A DNA stretch of 64,000 nt from Mesorhabditis belari (lineage: Eukaryota; Nematoda; Chromadorea; Rhabditida; Rhabditidae), in assembly GCA_958450365.1 (NCBI GenBank), contig CAUEEP010000884.1:1-64000 (forward strand), given 5' to 3'. Positions within the stretch are counted from its first letter, which is position 1; the number at the start of each line of letters is the position of its first letter. The translations under genes were made by a program, and so were the position numbers. The notes under the pieces were generated by a model. That model was given only the letters and a program-made list of their open reading frames with translations. It did not search any database and was not told the origin of the DNA. Below, piece by piece: positions 21,601 through 31,919 of the stretch.

Positions 21601-22866
21601 TTAGGTTGTCGGATTATGAATTGCCGTTTTTATCAAAAAGTAATTTTATTATAAAATCAATACAAAAATATTTTAATCTAAAAGGTATTCTCCATCGGTA
21701 TCTATGACATCTCGCCAACGTCCACGCAAAGAATGAATGCCCTTGTTGAAGAACTCGACCGGCTGTGACTCAAAGAAATTGGCCACCCAAATTTGGACTT
21801 CATCGCGGTTTTTGAATTTTTTTTTCGGCCAAGGAATGCTGCATCGACCGGAACAAATGGTAATCAGATGGCGCAAGGTCTGGGCTATATGGCGGGTGAG
21901 GCAGAAGTTCCCAGCCCAATTCTTCAATTTTTTTCAGAGTTACTTTTGCGGTGTGTGGACGCGCGTTGTCATGGAGCAATTTTGTTGACGCTGTTTCCAC
22001 TCCCTGTCGACGAAGCGATTGATCGACGCGGCTTAATTGTTCTTTGTAGAGGTCCGCATTAACCGTTTGACCAGAATTTAGCACTTCAAAATGCACCAAT
22101 CCTTTGCTATTCCACCAAACACATAGCATCACCTTTTTGCCATGAATGTCTGGTTTTGGAGTCGGTTTTGGGGTTTGTCCAGGGTCCAACCATTGTCGTT
22201 TTCTAGTGGTATTATCAAAGGATATCCACTTTTCATCAGACGTGACAATCGACTCAAAAAAAACCACTGTTCTTGGCTTGACGCAAAAGAATTCCGGCCA
22301 TATTGATTCGCGTTGTTTTGTTCAAATCGCTTAGTTCATGAGGCACCCATTTACCGCATTTATTCACCTTACCAATGGCATGCAAGTGGTCAGCAATGGT
22401 GGAATGATGACAACCGAACCTCTCAGCAAGTTCTCGTGTCGTTTGGGCAGGATCAGAATCGATGGCTGCTTTAAGTTCCTCATCGTCCACAGTTTTTGGT
22501 CGCCTCTCATGTTCTTTGTCTTCAAGGCTCTCGTCGCCGTCCCGAAAGCGCTGAAACCAATTGCGACATTGACGTTCGTTGATAACATCTTCTCCGAATG
22601 CATTGCTTATAGAGCGATGGGATTCTGCCGCTGTTTTTCTTTGTTTGAAGTCGTACAACAAACAAATCCGCATTTTATTTTTGATGTCGTTCATTTCCTA
22701 AGACAAATTTATATTAAAAATCTAAGCAAATATAGACGAATAATATATCAATCGACGCGGCATAAAACGCTCTTTAATATAGTTTAAAAAGTACTTAATA
22801 AAAATTTATTTGAAAAAAAAATACAAAGCAAAAAAGACAACGGCAATTCATAATCCGACAACCTAA
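21601..22866 (-). mobile_element. Nearly full-length mariner, 1266 bp
   Basis: Ends TTAGGTTGTCGGATTATGAA and its inverted copy, TA duplication at 21599-21600 and 22867-22868. The uninterrupted target CACAGATATATTAGAGAATC is present in the right arm of the palindrome near 24,450-24,470, which fixes both boundaries and shows insertion after the duplication. Confidence 0.92.
21673..22694 (-). pseudogene. Mariner transposase, two frameshifts
   Basis: DDE-family cut-and-paste transposase. The frame starting at 22694 gives the N-terminal paired helix-turn-helix domain (RICLLYDFKQRKTAAESHRS; CRNWFQRFRDGD; ELAERFGCHHSTIADHLHA). A shift near 22260 moves to a second frame with VTSDEKWISFDN (first Asp), HGKKVMLCVWWNSKG and LLHDNARPHTA (second Asp) and PPYSPDLAPSDYHLF (third Asp, the DD34D type). 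A second shift in the run of eight T at about 21823-21830 moves to the last frame ending in WRDVIDTDGEYLLD. About 340 codons in all, the normal mariner length. Both breaks abolish a full protein; the catalytic triad residues are otherwise present. Confidence 0.88.
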
Positions 22867-22869
22867 TAT

Positions 22870-23195
22870 TAGAGAATCTGTAAGATTATTTCCTATTAGG
22901 TTGGCAAGTTATAAACGATCGTTTTTGGGGTAATGTGTTTTCGGAAAAAACGGCCTATCCAATCCAAAAACACTTTGCTTGATTCAAAAGCCCTATCCTT
23001 TATCTACAAAATGGCTTTTTTGAATTTTTGAAAATGTTTTATTTTAGACTTTTTCAGGCATTTTAATGTAAGAGTTCAAAGTCTTGGTTTCTAGCATTCA
23101 TGAGCTATTATATTCTTGAGTGATTGCATACTTTTTAAAATAAAACGCTTCATCGATTACATAGTTTCCCGAAATTTCAGAACCGTATCGAGAAA
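22870..23195. other. Left-arm-specific insertion with a single mariner-like end
   Basis: Relative to the right arm, about 300 bp is inserted after CCTA at 22895. It begins TTAGGTTGGCAAGTTATAAA, a mariner-type terminus, but no inverted partner is visible before 23195. Possibly a truncated element. Confidence 0.45.
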
Positions 23196-23275
23196 CTAAT
23201 AGAGAAATTACCGTATCGACGGAGCTAGTCGGTCGTTTGTTGCCGAAAAGAAAGCGGCCAACGGACAAAGAACGA

Positions 23276-23480
23276 TGACGATTTAGAATAAGAACTTTAA
23301 AGGAAGTTGAAGATAATTTAAGATAAGACGATAATTCTAAAAGCCTAATTCGATAATTCTAAATTGCAAAGGATTGCGAGTTTCCCCTGGACTACATTTT
23401 CCAACGTTCGTTTTTCAAACAAACAGTTAGCCTTAAGGTTTCTGATTGTGAAGAGGAACTCGTTTTAGCAAGTTTTCTGG
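23276..23480. repeat. Inverted copy of right-arm block 24630-24820
   Basis: Contains AAACTCGTTTTAGCAAG and AGGAACTCGTT-like stretches and the GAACGTTGG segment in the opposite sense to 24630-24820, with moderate divergence. It shows the palindrome was rearranged more than once. Confidence 0.65.
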
Positions 23481-23692
23481 CAAGCATACTAAAAAGGTGA
23501 ACCCTTACAGATCTAGTGAATCATCAGGCTTAAGGCTAACATACCCTTTGATCTTTGATTCAACTTGTGATTTGTAATCTCTCAACAATTTCGAAGAATT
23601 CCCTTACCCAAAGCCACACCACTTTCCCACGGTAATCTTCCCAATTTGTTTCGCTTTTGGACAAGAAAATCTTGTTGAACTTCCATTTTTTA

Positions 23693-26600
23693 ATGTCTTT
23701 TTTGTCAATAATTCATAATGATTTCAGCCATTTTCTACTAGTGACCATCTTTTTAATTGGTAAGTGAAACAGTTAAACTAGTAGTTTGTTTTCTTTTTAA
23801 AAGTTTTACATTTGCTTGAAAAAAAAATTATATTGCAGGTTTAAACTCTTTGTTGACCGTTTTGAGCTTCCTGGTTGGTGGGAAATCGTCAGTGTTGGAA
23901 AGAAATTCCGACTTTAATTTTGGCACACTCAATCTCTTTGACCAAATAACTCATCAAGGCGGAACATGGGTACTGGATTTGCCTTTAGCCTAAACAGATA
24001 CCATAATACCTACCGTAAATACTGCAATAGTACCCCACCCCCATAATGACAGTGCGGAGTGTTGCGTAGTCTAGCTTTGAACGAGTTTTTCTCGACACTG
24101 GTTTATGCTACAATGTGCGTTTAGGTATCAAAAAATAGCTGAAATTCAGGGCTATTTTTTGATACCAAAAACGCATTTTTTGAAAGTACGGGCGCTTTGA
24201 AAAAATGAAATACTAAAAACCTTCTGCGACTACGCGACCTTACGAAGGGGGTGGGGTACTATTACAGTATTTACGATAGCTGAAAACCGTTAACTTTTAG
24301 GCTCTCGTGCTCAGTCTTTTTCTTTGTCCGTTGGCCGCTTTCTTTTCGGCAACAAACGACCGACTAGCTCCGTCGATACGGTAATTTCTCTATTCGTACA
24401 CTAACCGAATAAAGTCTTACCATAAGATAGGCAATAATCTTACAGATTCTCTAATATATCTGTGTATTAGAGAATCTACTAGTTACTAGTCACTAGTTAT
24501 GACTTTTTGTACATCAATCAATCTTTTTGTATATCAATCAATACTTATATAAGCTATAAAGTTATCTTACTTTAAAGTTCTTATTCTAAATCGCCCTCTG
24601 GTGTAAATAAGGATGCAATGGGTAAAGTTTTAAAGTTAAAACGAGTTCCTCTTCACAATCAGAAACCTTAAGGCTAACTGTTTGTTTGAAAAACGAACGT
24701 TGGAAAATATAGTCCAGGGGAAACTCGCTATCCTTTGCAAATCGACCTTTAGAATTATCGTCTTATCTTAAGTTATCTTCAACTTCCTTTAAAGTTCTTA
24801 TTCTAAATCGTTCTCTGGTGTAAACAAGGATGCAATGGGTAAAGTTTTAAAGTTCTAAAGTCTCTAGTGTGTACTTGTTGGTGTATACTAGGCTCAAAAG
24901 AGTTTCCAGCTTACTGCTCATCGCTGAGAATCTCAACAAGTTCATCTTCGTCATAACGAACACACTCGGAACTTTTTGTGTTAACGAACAACCGTTTCCA
25001 CTAGAGTTAGATACTAGAAAATTTTGAGAGAAATCAAAAACTTTAAGTTGCCCTGAAGTATTAATAACATACTGGCAACAAGTCAACATTTTTCTTCATG
25101 GCTACGATTTCGTCACTGCAGCCAAATATTGTCAATTGATGATATCGCTTAGGTAAACTTACTTGTAAACTTTCAGTTAGTTTTTCAACTTCAACAGTTG
25201 ATCTTTTCAACTTATAATCAACAGTGTAGCTAAGGAAAATGGGTGTTTATTTTGGCTAGTCAAGAGTTTGTACTCAGTTTAGTCAGCTACTCAGTACTCA
25301 GTCAGCTACTCAGTACTCAGTCAGCTACTCAGTACTCAGTCAGCTATCTTTACACTAAACCGTTTTCAGCCGCTTCTTTGCCGTCTCCTTTGATGGTCGT
25401 TATTTTCGGAGTACACAAAAGTGGTCGTGGGTTCAACTGCTAATACCCAACATTGCGACACTCGGTCTTGTGCTCATTAATGAGCTAGTGGGAAGCACAG
25501 ACACTTGTCTGCACAGTTATATCTACCCGGGAGTCTTGTTGATCATGTGTTCGTTAGATGCGGTGACTGGGCACAAGATGACACATGTAAGCAAAACATC
25601 TTTAGTTGCACGTTTTGTTTAGTTGAGGAAACACGGCAAAGTCTCCAAAGCCGAGGGTCTGCTCATGTTACAGGTACAACTAAAACTAGAGTGTGTTCCT
25701 CGCGAGTAAGTAATTACTCGAGTAAATTAGTAATCGAGTAAATAAATTAGTAATGTTTCATCGATTAATCGACATTTTTGGTCGAGTAACTACGAGTAAT
25801 CCTCTTTACACATCGAGTAAATTGAATATCTTTACATTTGAAGGGAATTTTGAAGGGAATTTGAACGGCTGAATATCTTTAAAAGGAGTCGTATATAAGG
25901 CGGCGCTCATGATTTTTGCGCTGATTTTTCTGCAATAATTTTCGCTAGAAGTACGGTAATTTTTCCTCAGTGTGCGTTTTAAAAAAGGCATTACTCGCGA
26001 GGAACACACTCTAGCTCCGAGTGTGATTTTGGAGATATTAAAGGGGAAAAGGTAAATGTTTTTGGAGTGGCTGTAACTGTCAATGTCAATAATTGTCTTT
26101 TTGGTTCCAATATGGATCCAATATGGTTCTATTTGGATCCAATATGGTTCTATGGCTCTAATATGGCTCCAATATGGTTCCAATCTGGTTCTATTTGGAT
26201 CCAATATGGTTCTATGGCTCTAATATGGCTCCAATATGGTTCCAATCTGGTTCTATTTGGATCCAATATGGTTCTATGGCTCTAATATGGCTCCAATATG
26301 GTTCCAATCTGGTTCTATTTGGATCCAATATGGTTCTATGGCTCTAATATGGCTCCAATATGGATCCAATATGGTTCTATTTGGTTCAAATATGGTTCTA
26401 TGGCTCTAAAATGGCTCCAATATGGATCCAATATGGTTCTATTTGGTTCCAATATGGTTCTATGGCTCTAATATGGCTCCAATATGGTTCCAATCTGGTT
26501 CTATTTGGATCCAATATGGTTCTATGGCTCTAATATGGCTCCAATATGGTTCCAATCTGGTTCTATTTGGATCCAATATGGTTCTATGGCTCTAATATGG

Positions 26601-28072
26601 CTCCAATATGGTTCCAATCTGGTTCTATTTGGATCCAATATGGTTCTATGGCTCTAATATGGCTCCAATATGGATCCAATATGGTTCTATTTGGTTCAAA
26701 TATGGTTCTATGGCTCTAAAATGGCTCCAATATGGATCCAATATGGTTCTATTTGGTTCCAATATGGTTCTATGGCTGTAATATGGCTCCAATATGGTTC
26801 CAATCTGGTTCTATTTGGATCCAATATGGTTCTATGGCTCTAATATGGCTCCAATATGGTTCCAATCTGGTTCTATTTGGATCCAATATGGTTCTATGGC
26901 TCTAATATGGCTCCAATATGGATCCAATATGGTTCTATTTGGTTCAAATATGGTTCTATGGCTCTAAAATGGCTCCAATATGGATCCAATATGGTTCTAT
27001 TTGGTTCCAATATGGTTCTATGGCTGTAATATGGCTCCAATATGGTTCCAATATGGTTCTATGGCTCTAATATGGTTCCAATATGGTTCCAATATGGTTC
27101 TATTTGGATCCAATATGGTTCTATGGCTCTAAGTGTGCGTTTTAAAAAACGCATTACTCGCGAGTAACACACTCTAACTGAAACTATTGTGTACTAATTA
27201 AAAGGATAGTTTTTTTTATTGAACTAGAACTATTTAGGTGTTGTTTAACAAGAAGTAAACGTTAATAGGTGGCTTCAATTCGTTTTTTTTAAAGTTGAGT
27301 TGTAAGATTATGAAGACTGATATAAGATTCAACGCTTTTTGCAAAGTAACTTTAAGTTTAGAGTTTTTACGTCTATTATATTCAAGTGTGTTGTATTATT
27401 TGCAAAATTAGATTCATAGATTAAAAGGAGCAACCGATTTTTCAAACAATACCTTAAAAAGCAGCCCACTTCAAGTAGCCATGAGTGACGAAAGCACAAG
27501 ACAAGAAATTAAAACCAACATAGAGACTCTAGATTGTATTATTGTATCTAACTAGATTGTAGAACCAGTTGTATCTACGAGATAGACAGTGTACGGGAAA
27601 TCACAATGTTTAAATCAATTTCCGTGAGCTAAGGATAAGGATAAGGCAAGGATAAGGCAAGGATAAGGCAAGGATAAGGCAAGGATAAGGCTAGGATAAG
27701 GCAAGGATAAGGCTAGGATAAGGCAAGGATAAGGCAAGAAGTATTTGACATTTTTATCTTAGATGTTATCAAGCACCGTTGTGATACTCATCAGCACGAT
27801 CGGAAGCGTTTTGGTCTTGTTGTTGATCGAGCTATTTGCGACAAATCTTCTCATTTACATGTTTTACCACAGTTTGCTACCGCTAAGTGACTCGTTTTTG
27901 TTTATTTTTCTTCAAAGGTTAGCCTAAAGGCCTTCAAAGGTTTCTTAGTTTGGAAACTTTTATTTATTTTAGTTTAATAATGATATTCTGTTTGCGGAAA
28001 CGGAAAGACAAGAAACGGATCTCGAAAGTCTCCACTGCAAACGAATTTCGACCAGTGACGAGAGTTCGATGA
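23693..28072 (+). CDS. Seven-TM receptor (nematode serpentine type) with in-frame TGA
   Basis: Predicted membrane receptor, probably chemosensory. Eight exons join in phase: 23693-23759, 23839-23969, 24301-24380, 24910-25152, 25370-25586, 25623-25673, 27763-27917 and 27973-28072, about 347 codons. The ATG at 23693 is the only one after an in-frame TAA at 23633. Hydrophobic helices are clear; QLMISLSRFFAVSF resembles the TM3/DRY-like region of Srx/Srsx-type receptors, KHGKVSKAEGLLMLQ the loop before TM6, and the tail is basic (LRKRKDKKRISKVS). Exon 24910-25152 contains TGA at 25025-25027, with good coding sense on both sides (NKFIFVITNTLGTFC before; LSCPEVLITYWQQVNIF after). Either this is a fresh pseudogene, or an unrecognised ~80 nt intron (GTGTTA to CTGAAG) removes it. 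Intron 6 holds a 1 kb satellite. Confidence 0.75.
24013..24276. mobile_element. MITE with CCGTAAATACTG ends
   Basis: Left CCGTAAATACTGCAATAGTA and right complement TACTATTACAGTATTTACG, arms continuing through a CCCCACCCCC stretch; TA flanks. One end base is changed. Lies in intron 2 of the plus-strand receptor. Confidence 0.75.
25275..25346. repeat. GTCAGCTACTCAGTACTCA tandem repeat
   Basis: Three to four 19 bp copies in the intron before receptor exon 25370-25586; absent from the left arm, so expanded after the duplication. Confidence 0.85.
25687..26013. mobile_element. MITE with AGAGTGTGTTCCTCGCGAG ends
   Basis: Inverted ends AGAGTGTGTTCCTCGCGAGT at 25688 and complement near 26013. A further copy of one end lies at 27131-27172, on the far side of the satellite, so the satellite may have grown inside or beside such an element. 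In the last large receptor intron. Confidence 0.65.
26105..27130. repeat. 1 kb satellite of GGTTCCAATAT/GGCTCTAATAT units
   Basis: 11-13 bp units (TTCCAATATGG, TTCTATGGCTC, GGATCCAATATGG) arranged in higher-order blocks of about 120 bp that recur several times. It lies in intron 6 of the receptor (25674-27762). Confidence 0.93.
27628..27738. repeat. AAGGATAAGGC 11 bp tandem repeat
   Basis: About ten copies with A/T variants, ending about 25 bp before the acceptor of receptor exon 27763-27917. Confidence 0.9.
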
Positions 28073-28432
28073 TAAAATTGTTTCAGCTTTATACATAAAA
28101 AGAACAAAACTGCATCTAGAAATCATCTGGAAAGTTTTAGAGATTTTATTAACCCAAACAGACTGTTATTCGTTCCTAGTTATAAACGGATGTGGACTAG
28201 AATTTGGGTTAAGTTAAAGAGAGTGGATCCCTTTTGATATCCCCGCCATCTCTAACACCCCGACAACCCAACTCAACTCCTCCAACGTATTAGAGGGGAG
28301 TCCCTGTGAAATGACCGACCTGCACTGCAGTTGCATAGACCCGGAAGATATACATCTTTATTTACAGTAGTACGATAAGACGAATAGATTACAAATGAGT
28401 GTAAAGGGAAGGGGGACTCCAAATGAGAGTCT

Positions 28433-28685
28433 AACTTGTCCTCCTAGGCTCCTCACTGTCCTTCTAGGCTCCTCACTGTCCTCCTAGGATCCTCACTGTC
28501 CTCCTAGGCTCCTCACTGTCCTCCTAGGCTCCTCACTGTCCTTCTAGGCTCCTCACTGTTCTCCTAGGCTCCTCACTGTCCTTCTAGGCTCCTCACTGTT
28601 CTCCTAGGCTCCTCACTGTTCTCCTAGGCTCCTCACTGTTCTCCTAGGCTCCTCACTGTCCTTCTAGGCTCCTCACTGTCCTCAC
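28433..28685. repeat. 20 bp minisatellite CTCCTAGGCTCCTCACTGTC
   Basis: Twelve or so copies with C/T variants at two positions. Confidence 0.93.
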
Positions 28686-29128
28686 TCCTAGGCAATCCCA
28701 AGGACCGCCCCTTCTCGGCAATAATAGGGATAAGCACAGGGGAGAAACACATTTGCATAAGAATAGACAAATCATTCAATAATAACAATAGTAACTAAAA
28801 TATCAGTTGGGCTCGGAGCTGACACTGTTGAATTGAACACAAAACCGTACCAGAAGATGTTTAGTCTGGTGGGTAATTGTTTTCGGGCTGATCAAAAGAA
28901 CAAACAACTACTTGAAAGAATAGTTAACAATCATTATTCCCCCCGTGAAAAATTCTTTTAAAAAGCAATCAGAGTAAACTCATTCAGAGAAAACGGGTTA
29001 GTTTTTGTAACTTCTAAGCCATACAAAATCTTACAGAGCGGTAAAAATGTTTTGGAAAGTGTAAAAACAAGTATAGAGACGGCCGCCGGGTTTTATTTGA
29101 TCAAATGCTTCGATTAAACAGTGTTTTA

Positions 29129-29690
29129 TAAAACGTGTCCCATTTCTCTTTCTACCGTAATCTTGTCTCGAATTTTTATGCGAGCTGGTCAAAACAGCGC
29201 CGTGTACAAACAGCGCTACGCCAAAAATAGTCCCTCCGCGGTTAAGTTTCTATTCTTTTTCTTTTTCTTATTGTTATTGGATGCAGAATAAAATTATCTA
29301 CATTTTGCATACTTTGGGATCATTTAAAACAGAATTGGTGTTAAGAAGAGCTCGGTTAACCTTTTTTTGAGCTCATTCTCGTTTTTTGGCATTTTTTCAT
29401 CCCAGATTTGTTCTAAATGGCTCTAAAAAATTCAGCAGATAGCTAATTTTTCTACATTCAATGAAAATAAGAAACACAAATAAATTTAACCGCAAATACA
29501 TCATTTTGACCGGCGCTGCTTGTACACGGCGCTGTTTTGACCAGCTCTCATTTTTATCCAATCTATTTATTTTTGTCTGATTCTGTGAGAGTTCATAAAG
29601 GATATCGAAAGATATAGAAAGTGGATAGAATGGATAAAAATAGGAACAGGATTATGGTAGAAAGAGAAAGTTGAACACATTTTACAAAAC
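29129..29690. mobile_element. Palindromic element nested with a second MITE
   Basis: Outer arms contain TTTCTCTTTCTACCGTAATC and its inverted copy near 29650-29690. Inside, at 29182-29547, a second inverted pair starts GAGCTGGTCAAAACAGCGCC. The outer arms belong to a family found repeatedly between 40 and 61 kb. Confidence 0.75.
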
Positions 29691-29896
29691 GAGTAACACA
29701 TTTTATCAATTTTCCTCCTACTCACCAACCGTCCGACCGATCCGGATATCCAAACGGAGAAAATGTCGTGTTTCTTTAAATCTTCAAAAGTTTAGTTTCT
29801 CATAAAAATTTCACAATTCTGATTTCTTTCCTTATAAAATTCTTGTTCCTATAAAGTGAAAAATTTTTGTAATTTATTTTTCGAAAGCAGTCGAAG

Positions 29897-30163
29897 ATGG
29901 TTCCAATATGGGTCCAATATGGTTCCAATATGGTTCCGATATGGTACGGATACGGTTCCAATATGGTTCCAATATGGTTCCAATATGGGTCCAATATGGG
30001 TCCAATATGGTTCCAATATGGGTCCAATATGGTTCCAATATGGTTCCAATATGGTTCCGATATGGTTCGGATACGGTTCCAATATGGTTCCAATATGGTT
30101 CCAATATGGTTCCGATATGGTTCCAATATGGTTCGAATATGGTTCGGATACGGTTCCAATATG
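29897..30163. repeat. GGTTCCAATAT minisatellite, second array
   Basis: 11 bp GGTTCCAATAT units with GGTTCGGATAC and GGGTCCAATAT variants. Same unit family as 26.1-27.1 kb. Repetitive ORFs here (up to 150 codons) are artefacts. Confidence 0.93.
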
Positions 30164-30631
30164 GAGTTTGGGGTGCGACCCGCTTTAACCTTATCATCGA
30201 GGATGATTTTGCTTCAGAATAGCCGAATTGCACAAAGAAGGTTAAAAAGGGTTTCCCCAAAGCGCTTACAACATAACAAGAACGAGCAGCATCCAACACA
30301 AGATTAATACTCGTCGGTGGCGACACAAATGTTAGTAAGCTCTCGCTACAATGTTAAACCAGTTATCTAAACAGGATTTGAAACCTGAAGGGTAGCAGAA
30401 AGTAAGTTGAATTTATAATTTTACTGTTTATTAGTACAAAACCAAAATGCAACAATACCTATTACAAAAACAGCATGCGCATCAAAAGAAACAACAAAAG
30501 TCCCCAAGAGGGAAGGCAAAAGCCACCAGCAGACCAAAAAAAACAATTTCGGGAAGGGAGAAAAGGGCGAAAAATGCGACGCGAATAATTGCAAAATAGC
30601 AACGCAAATAGGAAGGAAACGGACGCGACCA

Positions 30632-30830
30632 TGGTTCCAATATGGTTCCGATATGGTTCCAATATGGTTCCAATATGGTTCGGATATGGTTAGGATACGG
30701 TTCCAATATGGTTCGGATACGGTTCCAATATGGTTCCAATATGGTTCGGATATGGTTCGGATACGGTTCCAATATGGTTCCAATATGGTTCCAATATGGT
30801 TCGGATACGGTTCCAATATGGTTCCAATAT
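30632..30830. repeat. GGTTCCAATAT minisatellite, third array
   Basis: Same unit and variants as at 29.9 kb, separated from it by about 470 bp of unique sequence. Confidence 0.93.
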
Positions 30831-31919
30831 GAGCTATATATATATTGAACTTTTCAAAACGGAAATTTGTTTAATTTACAGAATGCAAGCAAGATTAGAT
30901 AGAAATGCGCTGATTGGGGAAAAATTGAGACTTTGATTTTGCGTCTGTTCTTTATTTATCGGCTTTCCAAAGAGCATTGTTTTTTATTGAAAAAAGTCAA
31001 ATTTCCATTAAAAAGCGAGAATTGCTTATCGGTCAAAGTTAATGCAGAATAAAACTGTTCTAAAACTGTTCTACGACTTTTGAATCATAAATAATACGCA
31101 AAAATCAACTTTTCAAATGAAAAGTTACTGGAAAACACCGTAACTCTACCGTTTAAGCAAAGTGATGAATTTATACTCAAGTTTACATTTGATCCTCGAA
31201 AATTACCATTTAATGCTCAAATAAAACAAATCTTTCAAAGGCAATGCTATCACATTTTCCTATCACAACCTTCTCAACGAAGTCGACTTGCAATGGCCGA
31301 AGAAGACGTGGGTTTTTAAAGATTTGCTTTTTCTTGTCTTACTTGTTATTTTGTTGAACTAGTTTTTAGTTTATGTTTCTATGGTTTTTGAAAGAACTAC
31401 CTGTTGTTAGCGTAGTTTTAAAGTTTAGCTCAGAGAATTACTTGTTGTTCGTGTAGCTAATTTGCCGGGCATTACTATAGCCGATTCGTAGATAACAAAA
31501 TTTGCTTTGCTTAATTTATATTGAACTTTTAGAAACCCCAAGACGATTCCCTTATATGGAAATATTTTCGAAGCTCTACGGCCTTGCCTAAGGCCTTTTC
31601 CAGCAAAAAAAGGTCGCATTTGTCCCACCCCCACGGATAGGTGTTTATTTTTCTCAAAATTAATAGGCTTACAAGAAATTAGAGTAGACTTTGCTACAAA
31701 GTATTCGAGATTGCTACAAAGATTTTTTTAAAAGCTCAATGTTCCTTAGAGCCTATCTGTTTCTTGAGATCACTGTGAACGGGTTTTTTTTCTTTTCACT
31801 TTTCTTTTCGTCAGCTGCTGCGGTCACTTTGCGGCTGTGTCAAAACGGGTGTTCGGAGGGAAATCGCCGCAGTTTAATCTCGAATCACTATTGATCTTTT
31901 TTGAGTGTTTTTTTTCAAA

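Larger units (their letters stand above)
20815..23275 (-). pseudogene. Broken inverted copy of the 23.7-28.1 kb receptor
   Basis: Carries exons homologous to three exons of the right-arm gene: 20815-20966 (TM4 exon, matching RFFAVSFDGRYF onward, with three extra codons after YFR), 21114-21356 (TM2-3 exon, 243 bp in both arms) and about 23215-23273 (part of the ALVLSLFLCPLAAFFS exon). Missing: the first two exons, the second half of the TM4-5 exon and all later exons. Homology stops at 20815, after which the sequence matches the region near 28.1 kb in the opposite sense. A mariner element and another ~300 bp insertion lie between exons. It is therefore a rearranged, non-functional duplicate. 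Confidence 0.75.
28073..31919. other. Gene-poor region
   Basis: No exon chain could be built. Contents: a copy (28100-28170) of the sequence at 20722-20785 near the left-arm breakpoint, a 20 bp minisatellite, a nested palindromic element (29.1-29.7 kb) and two GGTTCCAATATGG arrays. The short read MAEEDV at 31293 followed by a GT is the only start-like signal and is unsupported. Confidence 0.6.

Noticed and set aside
26105..27130. CRISPR-like regular repeat array
   Set aside because: Units are contiguous with no unique spacers; the genome is eukaryotic.
29800..30936. ORFs with YGSNMVPIWF and EPYWNHIGT repeats
   Set aside because: GGTTCCAATAT satellite read in several frames.
31425..31634. 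69-codon minus-strand ORF (GVGQMRPFFAGKGLRQGRR)
   Set aside because: No start context, splice partner or recognisable domain.
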